A stretch of DNA of 64,000 bases from SIRX01 sp965213905 (GTDB taxonomy: Bacteria; Actinomycetota; Rubrobacteria; Rubrobacterales; Rubrobacteraceae), in contig OZ243922.1 of assembly GCA_965213905.1 (NCBI GenBank), forward strand, positions 1,240,001 through 1,304,000. The letters are read 5' to 3'. This document shows positions 1 through 8,313 of this stretch, piece by piece; position 1 is the first letter of the stretch; every line of letters starts with the position of its first letter. Under the pieces are notes generated by a model. It saw only the letters and a program-made list of their open reading frames with translations, did no database searches and was not told the DNA's origin. Both the position numbers and the translations under genes were made by a program.

Positions 1-897
1 GCTTTGTTTTTCCCCGATCACCTTTACTTCGAGCTCCAGGTCTACGCCCAACTCCCCGCGCACCTTTTCCCGGACGATCTCTATGAGCTCCATCGCGTCT
101 TCGGCGGTCCCGCCCCCGAGGTTTACGAGGTAGTTCGCATGGACGGGCGAGACTTCGACCTGCCCCACCCTCGTACCTTTGAGGCCCGCAGCTTCTATAA
201 CGCGGCCAGGAAAGTCTCCCTCGGGGCGCTTGAAGGTGGAACCGCAGCTCGGTTTGCTCGGCGAGCCCTCCATCCGCTGCGCCCGAAATTCTTTTATGCG
301 AGCCTTTAGCACGTCAGCTTTTCCCGGCCCGAGCGTGTAACCGGCCCGCAAGACGATCCAGGACGGGTTTTCTTGCAGCACGCTGTAGCGGTAAGAAAGT
401 CCCAGGTCTGCGTTTTCCATCCGCACCACTTCGTCGTTTTGCAGAACGTCCGCCCAATCTAGTACCTCCCGGGTCTCGCTACCGTAGGCCCCGGCGTTCA
501 TGTACACCGCGCCCCCGACCGTCCCCGGTATGCCGGTTGCAAACTCCAGGCCGGAAAGCCCTCCGGCGGCGGTGGTGTTTGCGAGGACCGGATACAACAC
601 CCCGGCGTCCGCCACCACTTTGCGACCCTCTATCTCCACGTTCGTAAGCGACTTGGCGAGCCGTACCACGAGGCCCCGCACGCCGCCGTCGCGAACCAAC
701 ACGTTCGTGCCGCCCCCGAGGAGCGTCACCGGTATCCCGTACCGGCGGGCGGTTCCGACGGCTTCTATTAGCTCGGAGGCGCTCTTTGGCTCGACCAGTA
801 CGTCGGCCGGGCCCCCGATCTTCCACGCCGTGTAGCGCTTTAGAGGTTCGTCGAGCTTGGCTGAGGGGAAGAGTGCGTGTAGAGTGTCGGTGTGCAC
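1..897 (-). CDS. murB: UDP-N-acetylenolpyruvoylglucosamine reductase (MurB), 3' end cut by window edge
   Basis: NADPH- and FAD-dependent cytosolic enzyme that reduces UDP-GlcNAc-enolpyruvate to UDP-MurNAc in peptidoglycan precursor synthesis. I read 299 codons from a GTG at 897 with no stop before base 1; the family is about 300 residues, so only a few are missing. The FAD-binding half carries GGTNVLVRDGG and GIPGTVGGAVYMNAGAYG (about residues 53-130). The C-terminal domain carries CGSTFKRPEG, whose Ser (about 220) is the expected proton donor. Two aligned motifs and full-length collinearity make the identity secure. No Shine-Dalgarno precedes the GTG, and a TATATT lies 7 nt upstream, so the message may be leaderless. 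It is divergent from the nucleotidyltransferase with only 56 bp between the starts. Confidence 0.95.
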   Translation of the reverse strand, partial: MHTDTLHALFPSAKLDEPLKRYTAWKIGGPADVLVEPKSASELIEAVGTARRYGIPVTLLGGGTNVLVRDGGVRGLVVRLAKSLTNVEIEGRKVVADAGVLYPVLANTTAAGGLSGLEFATGIPGTVGGAVYMNAGAYGSETREVLDWADVLQNDEVVRMENADLGLSYRYSVLQENPSWIVLRAGYTLGPGKADVLKARIKEFRAQRMEGSPSKPSCGSTFKRPEGDFPGRVIEAAGLKGTRVGQVEVSPVHANYLVNLGGGTAEDAMELIEIVREKVRGELGVDLELEVKVIGEKQS

Positions 898-904
898 AGG
901 GAAG

Positions 905-910
905 AATATA
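905..910 (-). promoter_or_regulatory. Candidate -10 element of murB
   Basis: TATATT on the minus strand ends 7 nt before the murB GTG, which would put transcription start at or next to the start codon. No convincing -35 is visible (CTGCAA at 17-bp spacing). Inference only. Confidence 0.4.
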
Positions 911-953
911 GAGTAAGAAGGTGTGTTTTGCAGAAAACCCCGGGGACGCCCCG

Positions 954-1982
954 ATGAAAGCGATGGCCCTCGCGGCGGGTAAGGGAACCCGGCTTTTCCC
1001 CCTGACGGGCGAAGTACCCAAGCCCATGGCCCCGGTCGTAGATACTCCTATAATCGAGCACATCTTCGACCTTCTGGTCGCGCACGGCGTAGAAGAGGTG
1101 CACGTCAACGTCCACTACCTGGCGGATACCCTGCTCGGGGCCTACGGGGAAGAATCGTTGGTAAACGGCATGAAAGTACACCTGAACCGCGAGGAGAGCC
1201 TTCTGGGGACGGCCGGCGGCGTCCGGCGCTTGGCGGAGAAGTTCGACGACACTTTCATCGTCGTCTCCGGGGACGCTTTGACGGACGTAAACCTGGGCGA
1301 GCTGGTTTCTTTTCATAAAGAGAAGGGGGCTCTTGCGACCATCGCGCTGCGCCGCGTCTTCGACACTTCGGAGTTCGGCGTGGTGGAGATAGACGAGGAA
1401 GACGGCATCCGGGGTTTTCAGGAGAAGCCGGACCCCAAAGAAGCCATCAGCACGCTGGCAAACACCGGCATCTACGTCTTCGAGCCGCGGGCCCTGGAGT
1501 ACATTCCGGAGGACGCTTTCTTCGACTTCGCCAAGGACGTGTTCCCGCAGTTTCTGGAGAACGGTGAAAGTTTCGTCGGGTACCAGGAAGATTTTTACTG
1601 GTCGGACATCGGTACTTTAGAGGCTTACCGGCAAGCCCAATACGACGTGCTCTCCGGCAGGGTCCGGGTAAAGATCCCCGGGGAAAAGCGTGGCGAAAGC
1701 CTCTGGGTTGGCGAGGACGCCCAAATCCACCCGGCGGCCAGCATGGAGGGGTACGTGGTGGTAGGGCGCGACGCGGTGGTGGGACGCGACGTAACGCTGG
1801 CCGGCGACGTTACGGTGGGCAGCGACTGCTGGGTACGTCCGGGGGCGACGATCAAGAGCAGCATCCTGCTTCCCGGCGCCAGCGTGGGCGACGGGGCTTA
1901 TCTCGAAGACTGCATCGTGGGACACGGCTACGACGTACGGCCCGGGGAAACTATCCGGGGCGGGGCCCTGATCCGGCGCTAG
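954..1982 (+). CDS. Sugar-1-phosphate nucleotidyltransferase with left-handed beta-helix tail
   Basis: Transfers a nucleotidyl group to a sugar 1-phosphate to make an NDP-sugar for glycan synthesis. The Rossmann-like catalytic domain opens with LAAGKGTRLFPLT (residues 5-17), followed by KPM and SGDALTDVN, the usual nucleotide, phosphate and metal sites. Residues from about 255 on are hexapeptide-like repeats (VVGRDAVVGRDVTLAGDVTV) typical of GDP-mannose or glucose-1-phosphate transferases with a beta-helix domain. Length is 342 residues from this ATG, which has GGGGA about 7 nt upstream. An in-frame ATG at 921 would add 11 unlikely residues. Sugar and nucleotide specificity (GDP-mannose or dTDP/UDP-glucose) cannot be read from the sequence. 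Confidence 0.88.
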   Translation: MKAMALAAGKGTRLFPLTGEVPKPMAPVVDTPIIEHIFDLLVAHGVEEVHVNVHYLADTLLGAYGEESLVNGMKVHLNREESLLGTAGGVRRLAEKFDDTFIVVSGDALTDVNLGELVSFHKEKGALATIALRRVFDTSEFGVVEIDEEDGIRGFQEKPDPKEAISTLANTGIYVFEPRALEYIPEDAFFDFAKDVFPQFLENGESFVGYQEDFYWSDIGTLEAYRQAQYDVLSGRVRVKIPGEKRGESLWVGEDAQIHPAASMEGYVVVGRDAVVGRDVTLAGDVTVGSDCWVRPGATIKSSILLPGASVGDGAYLEDCIVGHGYDVRPGETIRGGALIRR

Positions 1983-1997
1983 CCGGTGTTCGCTAGC
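1978..1997. terminator. Weak hairpin between convergent genes
   Basis: GCTAGC at 1978-1983 and again at 1992-1997 can pair across an 8-nt loop, overlapping the stop of the upstream gene. There is no U-tract. It could serve both the nucleotidyltransferase and the convergent response regulator. Confidence 0.3.
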
Positions 1998-2011
1998 CAG
2001 CCTCTCGTAGT

Positions 2012-2695
2012 TTAGTCGGGCTTCACCAAGCGATACCCGAAGCCACGAACCGTCTCTATCAGTTTGGGCTCGGATGAGCTGTCGTCGAGCTTGTTGCGGA
2101 GACGCTGGACGTAAACGTTGACGGTGCGCTCGTCTATGTAGTCTTCCTCGCCCCACACCTGCCGGAGCAGCGCGGAACGCGGAAAAACCCTTCCCGGGCT
2201 CTGGGCCAGGGTGTGGAGCAGCTTGAACTCCCGGGGGGAAAGGAGTATAGGATGCCCGTTCTTCAACACCTCGACCTGGTCCGGGTCGATCTCCAGGTCC
2301 CCGACGTAGATCTTGTCCTCGTGGGTATCTATGTACTCTCTTTTGCGGAAGATCTGCTTTACCCGCGCCACCAGCTCTCTGGGATTTACCGGCGAGCGCA
2401 TGTAGTAGTCCGCCCCGAGCTCGATACCCACGATCCGGTCCATAGTATCCTCGTCCCGGAGCAGCGCCACGGTAGACACCCCCGGTTTCTGGACCGCGGA
2501 GATCACCTGAAACCCCCGCTCGTCCGGCAGCCGGTTGTCCACCACGGCGATCTCAAAGCTCTGGTCCTCGGCCACCTGCCGCGCCTGGGCGCCCGTACCG
2601 GCGGGCAATACCCTCCATCCCTCGCCCGACAAAGCCCGCCTCAAATGCAGCCGCTCTTCATCACTTCCTATAACGAGCAAGACAGCTTCGCTCAA
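2012..2695 (-). CDS. Orphan OmpR/PhoB-family response regulator with degenerate receiver
   Basis: Two-domain transcription factor of 227 residues: receiver (about 3-118) and winged helix (about 130-225, ending in VNVYVQRLRNKL and TVRGFGYRL, characteristic of OmpR/PhoB). The phospho-acceptor Asp53 (VVDN) is kept. The acidic pair after strand beta1 is Gly10-Ser11, the switch Ser/Thr position reads Arg (ALLRDED), and the conserved Lys before Pro is Ser101 (MRSPV). No histidine kinase is adjacent. The receiver may therefore act without phosphorylation or through another signal, as in known atypical OmpR-family regulators. The start is TTG with AGAGG upstream. It converges on the nucleotidyltransferase gene. 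Targets are unknown. Confidence 0.88.
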   Translation of the reverse strand: MSEAVLLVIGSDEERLHLRRALSGEGWRVLPAGTGAQARQVAEDQSFEIAVVDNRLPDERGFQVISAVQKPGVSTVALLRDEDTMDRIVGIELGADYYMRSPVNPRELVARVKQIFRKREYIDTHEDKIYVGDLEIDPDQVEVLKNGHPILLSPREFKLLHTLAQSPGRVFPRSALLRQVWGEEDYIDERTVNVYVQRLRNKLDDSSSEPKLIETVRGFGYRLVKPD

Positions 2696-2776
2696 AGCAC
2701 CTCTACTACCTTATCTCCAACGCCATCACGATCCTACAAAGTATATCCTCAAATTCTCTCACACAATCCATCCGCC

Positions 2777-2805
2777 TTGAGTAAACCCCCAATCAGCGGT
2801 ATGAT
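2777..2805 (+). promoter_or_regulatory. Sigma-70-type promoter of tRNA-Arg
   Basis: TTGAGT at 2777-2782 and TATGAT at 2800-2805 are separated by exactly 17 bp, and the tRNA begins 12 nt after the -10 element. Spacing, sequence and position all fit a housekeeping promoter. Confidence 0.75.
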
Positions 2806-2817
2806 GAACGCCCAAGT

Positions 2818-2891
2818 GCGCTCGTAGCTCAGCCGGATAGAGCGTCTGACTACGAATCAGAAGGTCGCAGGTTCGAGTCCTGCCGAGCGCG
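2818..2891 (+). tRNA. tRNA-Arg (anticodon ACG)
   Basis: Cloverleaf read by eye. The acceptor arm GCGCTCG pairs with CGAGCGC. The anticodon arm TCTGA-CTACGAA-TCAGA gives anticodon ACG (wobble A expected to become inosine). The T arm is GCAGG-TTCGAGT-CCTGC. Discriminator is G and the 3' CCA is not encoded. Length 74 nt. Decodes CGN arginine codons. Confidence 0.96.
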
Positions 2892-3087
2892 CCCCTAAAG
2901 GCCCTGCAAAAGTAGGATTTTTTGTTTTCGTGGGTCTATAGTAAGGTCGGGCGAAGATTACTCGTCTTCTTTGGGCTCTGCTTTGCGGGCGTACCTCTTC
3001 GAGTTTTCCCACCCGTGATGGTGAACTACGAATCTCCGGTGTATTCTACTTTATAGTAATGTGGTTTTGTAATGATGGAGGAGTATT

Positions 3088-3432
3088 ATGCCGGAATATA
3101 CTAAAGGGGATCTTTCCGGAGAAGCCTTCGAGATGTTGGGGGAGCAGTTCAAAGCGTTTTCCGAGCCTGTGCGGCTAAAGCTGGTCTACACTTTGATGGA
3201 CGGGGAGAAGACCGTGTCGGAGTTGGTTTTGGAGACTGGGGGGTTACAGGCGAACGTCTCCAAACATCTGAGGATATTGTTGGAGGCCGGAATCGTTGGG
3301 CGCCGCAAAGAGGGCTTGAACTCCTATTACAGCGTTGCGGACGAGTCCGTGTTCAAGTTGTGCGACCTGATGTGCAACTCTATTCAAGAGCGTCTGGAGG
3401 CAAACCTGGGCAGTTTCTCCGCCCGGGGTTAG
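3088..3432 (+). CDS. ArsR/SmtB-family transcriptional regulator
   Basis: Small winged-helix repressor of 114 residues. FSEPVRLKLVYTLMDGEKTV and QANVSKHLRILLEAGIV form the helix-turn-helix and recognition helix, followed by the wing RRKEGLNSYYSV. The only cysteines are two in the last helix (LCDLMC, about residues 92-96), a possible thiol or metal sensor; no classical metal-binding CxC is visible in the recognition helix. Start is well fixed by GGAGGAG 5 nt before the ATG. TACT-TTAT-AGTA just upstream (about 3047-3058) is a short palindrome that could be its own operator. Sulfur and persulfide genes lie 3 kb away, so a role in thiol sensing is possible but unproven. Confidence 0.88.
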   Translation: MPEYTKGDLSGEAFEMLGEQFKAFSEPVRLKLVYTLMDGEKTVSELVLETGGLQANVSKHLRILLEAGIVGRRKEGLNSYYSVADESVFKLCDLMCNSIQERLEANLGSFSARG

Positions 3433-3439
3433 GGGTTCG

Positions 3440-6289
3440 CTAAACGTTGAGCCGTTGCGCCAAGTACTCGGCGGGATGCAGCGCCCGGCGACCGGAACCC
3501 GCGTGGATCTGCTCCCGGCACGAAGTCCCCGGGGCAACCACGACCTTACCCCCGTTCTCCCTGACGGCCGGTAGCAACCGCCGCTCGGCCATCTTCATCG
3601 AGACCTCGTAGTGTCCTTTTTCGTACCCGAACAGTCCCGCCATACCACAACAACTAGAGTCCACCGTCTCTACGTCCGCAGCGAGGCCGAGCGCCTTTTC
3701 CGTCGGTCCGGTTCCTACCAGCGCCTTCTGGTGGCAGTGGCCGTGTAGCAGTACCGGCGGACCGCCTTTGAGGGGAAGTTTTTCAGTGTCTAGTTCGAGG
3801 ATGACTTCCTCGAAGAGCCGGGTGGCGTCGGCGAGTAGCGGTACCCGGTCGTCGTCGGGAAGAAGCTTTTCGTAGTCGTCGCGCATCGTGAGGATGCAAC
3901 TCGGCTCCAGCCCGACGAGCGGTATGCCGCGCCCGATGAGCGGCGCGAGCAAATCCAGGTTGCGTTTCGCGTTTTTCCGGGCCGCGTCTACCAGACCCTC
4001 CGAAAGCATCGGCCGTCCGCAACACACGACCTCCGGCAAGTGCACCTTTGCCCCGGCGGCGGCCAGCACCCGCACGGCCCCTTCGCCGACCTCGGGACGT
4101 TGGTACTCGTTCCAGGTGTCGTTGAAGAGCGCTACTTGGTGCGGACCTTCTCCTTGCGGCAGACCCGGGAAGCGCTTGGAGAAGGTCTTTGTGGTTACGT
4201 TCGGCAGCGGACGGCGCGGGTCTATGCCGGCCAGAGAAGCGGCCTTCCGGGCGAGCTTCGTGTTCGCCGCGGCGTTAAACAAGCGGGGTGCGAGGGCGGC
4301 GAGGGCGAGTTGACGGCGGATGTGGCCCGCCGCGAGTTGGCGGGCCGAGAAGCCGTGCTTCTTTCCCGTCTGGTAGAGGACTTCGGTCTTCATGCTGGCT
4401 ACGTCTACCTGGGAGGGACACTCGGTTTTACAGGCCTTGCACCCGACGCAGAGTTCCATGACTTCTTTCATGCGCTTTCCGGTTAGCTCTTCTTTGGGCA
4501 AGGTGCCGTCGAGGACGTTGCGTAGGAGGTTCGCCCGCGCCCGGGTGGTGTCCTCTTCGTCGAGGGTCGCCATGTATGAGGGGCACATCGTGCCGGTGTT
4601 CTTTTTGCGACAGAAGCCGGAGCCGTTGCAGAGCTCTACGGCCTTATCGAAGCCGCCCTGTTTGGAGAAGTCCAGGCCCGTAGCCAGGGGCAAAGTACGG
4701 TGACCGGGCCCGATGCGAAGCTGCTTATCCATCTTGTCCGGGTTTACGATCACGCCGGGGTTCAGGAGGTTATCCGGGTCAAAGAGTTTTTTTACTTCCT
4801 CGAAGGCGGCCAGAATTTCCTCGCCGTACATCTTGTCCAGGAACTCGGAGCGGGAGAGGCCGTCGCCGTGCTCGCCGGAGATGGAGCCGCCGAGATCCAC
4901 CACGAGGTTCGCGACTTCTTCCCCAATAGCGCGCATGTGTTCGACGCCTTCGGTCTCTCGGGTGTCCATCGCCGGGCGGACGTGGAGCGTGCCGACGGAA
5001 GCGTGGCCGTAGAAGCAGGCCCAGGTGTCGTGGCGGTCGAGGATCTCCTCGAAGCGGTCGGTAAATTCTTCGAGCCGGTCGGCGGGTACGGCGGCGTCCT
5101 CGACGAAAGCCACGGGCTTCGCCTTATCCGCCGTACCGAGCAGCAGCGGCAGAATGGACTTGCGAAGCTTCACCGTCTGGAACATCTCATCTTTGCCCCG
5201 GAGCGGGACGGCGGTGGTTGCCCCGACTTCTTCCCGAAGCTCTTCCAGACCATCAAAGCGTTCGTCGAGCTCTTCCTGGGTGCCGCTCCATTCCACGAGG
5301 AGCAAGGCGCGGGGCTCTCCCTGCACGAAGCGGGTGGCGTCGCGGTAGTGGGGGGTCTCCCTGGCGCGATTTACGGCTACGTCATCCAGAAGCTCTATCG
5401 CCGAAGGTTCCGTTTCGAGAAACTGCTTCGTTGCCCAGGACGCGGCGGAGAGGGTGTCGAACTCGAAGGAGGCCATTTGCCGGGCCGGCGGGAGTTCTTG
5501 CAGGCGGAATTCGGCCCGGGTGACGAGGGCCAGCGTACCTTCGGAGCCGCAGACGAGGTGGGTCAGGTCCAGGGTGTCGGGTTTTACGAGGGCGTCGAGG
5601 CCGTAGCCGGAGACCCGACGGATCATGTCCGGGTAGCGGCGCTTTATCTCGTCGGCATGACGATCACCTATCTCTAAAGCGCCCCGGATCAGGCGGGCCT
5701 TCGCGTCGGCGTGCCGGGCGCGCTTTATGGCTTCCTCGCGACTCATAGACTCTAGCTCAACCACTTCTCCGTCCGTCAGGATGCAGCGGAGAGAGAGGAT
5801 CTGGTCGCGCGTCGTGCCGTAGAAGATGGAGCGCATCCCGGCCGAGTTGTTGCCGACCATTCCACCTAAAGTAGCCACGTCGGAGGTCGAAGTATCCGCC
5901 CCGAAGACCAGCCCGTGCGGCTCGACCAGCGCGTTGAGTTCACCTTGCACCACCCCGGGTTCTACGACGCAGCGGCGGTTCTCGGTATCTATCTCCAGCA
6001 CGCGGTTTATCTCGGAGGTGTCTATGACGAGGCCCGGTGCGGTCGTTTGTCCGGCCAGCGAGGTGCCGGTGCCGCGGGGGGTTATGGTCAGCCCGATCTC
6101 GCGGGCGGCGGCGAGCGCACGCTTTACGTCTTCTTCGGAGCGGGCGATAACGACCCCGACCGGCTCCCGCTGGTAGATGGAGGCGTCGGTGGACCACAGC
6201 GCCCGGGAGGCCGGGTCCGTACGCAAGTCGCCTTCCAGGGCGCCATCCAGCGCGTCGTGCAGTCGGGCCTCAACAGAATCCAGCAACAT
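3440..6289 (-). CDS. FAD-linked 2-hydroxyacid dehydrogenase with Fe-S and CCG domains (GlcD/Dld-YdiJ type)
   Basis: Large fused respiratory-type dehydrogenase (949 residues from this ATG) expected to oxidise a D-2-hydroxyacid such as D-lactate or D-2-hydroxyglutarate. Order: FAD-binding PCMH domain with PRGTGTSLAGQ and VGNNSAGMRS (about 45-220); FAD-oxidase C-terminal domain with SGEHGDGLSRSEF (about 230-530); a cysteine motif CNGSGFC (about 552); a ferredoxin motif CVGCKACKTECP (about 612); and two CCG-type modules with CCGRP (about 754) and CCGMAG (about 879). The fusion of GlcD- and GlcF-like parts matches YdiJ-type proteins. I prefer ATG 6289 because AGGCGG lies 6 nt upstream; an in-frame TTG at 6313 would add 8 residues. 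It converges on arsR with a 7-bp gap. Substrate is uncertain. Confidence 0.9.
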   Translation of the reverse strand: MLLDSVEARLHDALDGALEGDLRTDPASRALWSTDASIYQREPVGVVIARSEEDVKRALAAAREIGLTITPRGTGTSLAGQTTAPGLVIDTSEINRVLEIDTENRRCVVEPGVVQGELNALVEPHGLVFGADTSTSDVATLGGMVGNNSAGMRSIFYGTTRDQILSLRCILTDGEVVELESMSREEAIKRARHADAKARLIRGALEIGDRHADEIKRRYPDMIRRVSGYGLDALVKPDTLDLTHLVCGSEGTLALVTRAEFRLQELPPARQMASFEFDTLSAASWATKQFLETEPSAIELLDDVAVNRARETPHYRDATRFVQGEPRALLLVEWSGTQEELDERFDGLEELREEVGATTAVPLRGKDEMFQTVKLRKSILPLLLGTADKAKPVAFVEDAAVPADRLEEFTDRFEEILDRHDTWACFYGHASVGTLHVRPAMDTRETEGVEHMRAIGEEVANLVVDLGGSISGEHGDGLSRSEFLDKMYGEEILAAFEEVKKLFDPDNLLNPGVIVNPDKMDKQLRIGPGHRTLPLATGLDFSKQGGFDKAVELCNGSGFCRKKNTGTMCPSYMATLDEEDTTRARANLLRNVLDGTLPKEELTGKRMKEVMELCVGCKACKTECPSQVDVASMKTEVLYQTGKKHGFSARQLAAGHIRRQLALAALAPRLFNAAANTKLARKAASLAGIDPRRPLPNVTTKTFSKRFPGLPQGEGPHQVALFNDTWNEYQRPEVGEGAVRVLAAAGAKVHLPEVVCCGRPMLSEGLVDAARKNAKRNLDLLAPLIGRGIPLVGLEPSCILTMRDDYEKLLPDDDRVPLLADATRLFEEVILELDTEKLPLKGGPPVLLHGHCHQKALVGTGPTEKALGLAADVETVDSSCCGMAGLFGYEKGHYEVSMKMAERRLLPAVRENGGKVVVAPGTSCREQIHAGSGRRALHPAEYLAQRLNV

Positions 6290-6432
6290 CGGCGTCCGCC
6301 TTTCCTCGTGCAACCACCCTCGGCCGTCCGACCGGCCACCCGGAGGAGACGGCCAGAGAACATAGGCTAGTCAGATTATAAGGTACACGCCCGTAACCGT
6401 CGCGCCGGACTTCTGATGCCCTCTTCCTGGTA

Positions 6433-8235
6433 GTGGTCAGGGAGGTGTTCTTTGCCGGGTTAACCTGGGTTATATTAGGGTGGAAAAGGCTGGTAGGCCA
6501 AACGGAAGAGCTGCTGCTGAAGATTTTGGAGAGATTTGTTCCCGCGTACGGCTGGCTCCGCGGCTACGGTTGGGGCGACCTGTCGCGGGACTTCTCGGCC
6601 GCGCTGGTTATTACGGTGATGCTCGTGCCGCAAAGCATGGCCTACGCTTTGCTCGCAGGGCTACCCCCCATCTACGGCCTCTACGCTTCCACCGTTCCGG
6701 CCGTCGTATACGCTTTGTTCGGGACCTCAAAGCACATGCCGGTAGGCCCGCCGGCGCTTATGGCGCTCCTCACGTTTACCTCGGTCAGTGCTATCGCGGA
6801 GCCGGGTAGCGGAGAGTACGTCGGATACGTCTTGCTACTGGCCCTGATGGTCGGGGTGCTGCAACTTTGTTTGGGGTTTCTCCAGATGGGGTTTTTGACC
6901 AACTTCATCTCCCACCCGGTCCTAAGCGGCTTCGTCTACGCCTCGGCGGTGATCATCGCCCTCAGCCAGGTGGAGCACTTCTTGGGAATAAGACCCCCCG
7001 ACGACCACTCCACGCTGGGCATGCTCACGAACATCTTCGGCAGGATCGAGAACACCAACCTCGTGCCGCTCGCGATCGGCCTCCTGAGCATTGCGACCAT
7101 AGTGCTGCTCGGCAGGTTCTTCCCGCGCGTGCCGGGCGCCCTCGTCGCCGTGGTGGCGGCCACGCTCGCCGTCTACTTGCTCTCGACCCGGGGATTTTCT
7201 TTAGACGGCCGGGGCGTCGGCATCGTGGGCGGGGTTCCGCGCGGGTTGCCGAGTCCCTCCACGCCCGCCTTCGACTTCGAAGTGGTACGCACCCTCGTGC
7301 CGGCGGCCCTGATCGTCGCCTTCGTAGGCTTTATAGAGTCCATCTCGGTCGCCAGGGCTGTAGCCTCCAAGGAGAAGTACAAGATAGACTCCAACCAGGA
7401 ACTGCGCGCCCTGGGCCTCGCGAACGTCGGCGCGGCGTTCTTTTCTGGGTTTCCGGTTGCAGGGTCTTTCTCACGCACGGCGGTACAGTACCAGTCGGGA
7501 GGAAAAACCCAGATGGCCTCGATCATCACGGTCGCCATGGTCGTCGTCACCCTGTTGTTTCTGACACCGCTCTTCTACTACCTGCCGAACGCGGCGCTCG
7601 CCGCCGTCATAGTGATCGCCGTATACAAACTACTCGACTTTAGAGAAGCGAGGTACATCTTCCGGGTCCGGGGGCCCGACGGGGTGGCGATGCTCGTCAC
7701 CTTCCTGGTCACCCTGTTCGTCGGCATCGAGCAGGGCATCATCGCCGGCGCCGCCTTCGCCCTGCTGGCCTTTCTCCGCCGTACGGCCTACCCCGAGATA
7801 ATAAAGCTCGGCTACGTCGAGGAAGACGATACCTTCAAAGGCCTGCGGAGCTACCCCGAGGCGCAGACGTTTCCGGAAGCCCTGATCCTACGCTTCGACG
7901 CCCGGCTCTACTACGCAAACATCCCCTTTCTCGAAGAGTACCTGGTCTCCGAGATCCCCGACCACCCGGGCCTGGAGTACATCGTCGTGGACAGCCGGGG
8001 CATCAACGGCATAGACGTAACCGCCCTGGAAGGCCTTGGAAACCTGATCTCTGAATACCGTGCCCGCAACGTAAACATCCTCTTTGCCCACATGAAGAAG
8101 CAAGTTCGCGAGCGCTTGAAGAAAGCCGGCTGGGACCAGAAGTTCGGCAACATCTACTATCCGACCATCAGAGACGCCCTCCAGAACGTTGGCCTCCTGA
8201 AAGCCCGCGAAACCAGCGACCCTGGTGTGCGTTGA
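6433..8235 (+). CDS. SulP-family inorganic anion transporter (sulfate permease)
   Basis: Membrane transporter of 600 residues: a SulP core of 12-14 hydrophobic segments (about 45-440), with the hallmark VMLVPQSMAYALLAGLPPIY, then a cytoplasmic STAS domain (about 455-575, with IVVDSRGINGIDVTALEGL). Family members carry sulfate, bicarbonate or related anions. It lies directly upstream of a persulfide dioxygenase-rhodanese on the same strand, which favours sulfate or another sulfur oxyanion. The GTG at 6433 lacks a good ribosome site, and the first 35 or so residues are longer than usual, so the true start may be downstream. Substrate is inferred. Confidence 0.9.
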   Translation: MVREVFFAGLTWVILGWKRLVGQTEELLLKILERFVPAYGWLRGYGWGDLSRDFSAALVITVMLVPQSMAYALLAGLPPIYGLYASTVPAVVYALFGTSKHMPVGPPALMALLTFTSVSAIAEPGSGEYVGYVLLLALMVGVLQLCLGFLQMGFLTNFISHPVLSGFVYASAVIIALSQVEHFLGIRPPDDHSTLGMLTNIFGRIENTNLVPLAIGLLSIATIVLLGRFFPRVPGALVAVVAATLAVYLLSTRGFSLDGRGVGIVGGVPRGLPSPSTPAFDFEVVRTLVPAALIVAFVGFIESISVARAVASKEKYKIDSNQELRALGLANVGAAFFSGFPVAGSFSRTAVQYQSGGKTQMASIITVAMVVVTLLFLTPLFYYLPNAALAAVIVIAVYKLLDFREARYIFRVRGPDGVAMLVTFLVTLFVGIEQGIIAGAAFALLAFLRRTAYPEIIKLGYVEEDDTFKGLRSYPEAQTFPEALILRFDARLYYANIPFLEEYLVSEIPDHPGLEYIVVDSRGINGIDVTALEGLGNLISEYRARNVNILFAHMKKQVRERLKKAGWDQKFGNIYYPTIRDALQNVGLLKARETSDPGVR

Positions 8236-8313
8236 GCCATGCCCCCTACCCGGTCCGCCGTGACAAAGTTACACTGCTTTAGTGCTAAATTGGAACCTTG
8301 AGAGGAGCGAACC

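Noticed and set aside
4700..5677. 325-codon plus-strand frame
   Set aside because: Antisense shadow of the FAD/Fe-S dehydrogenase, which has clear domains.
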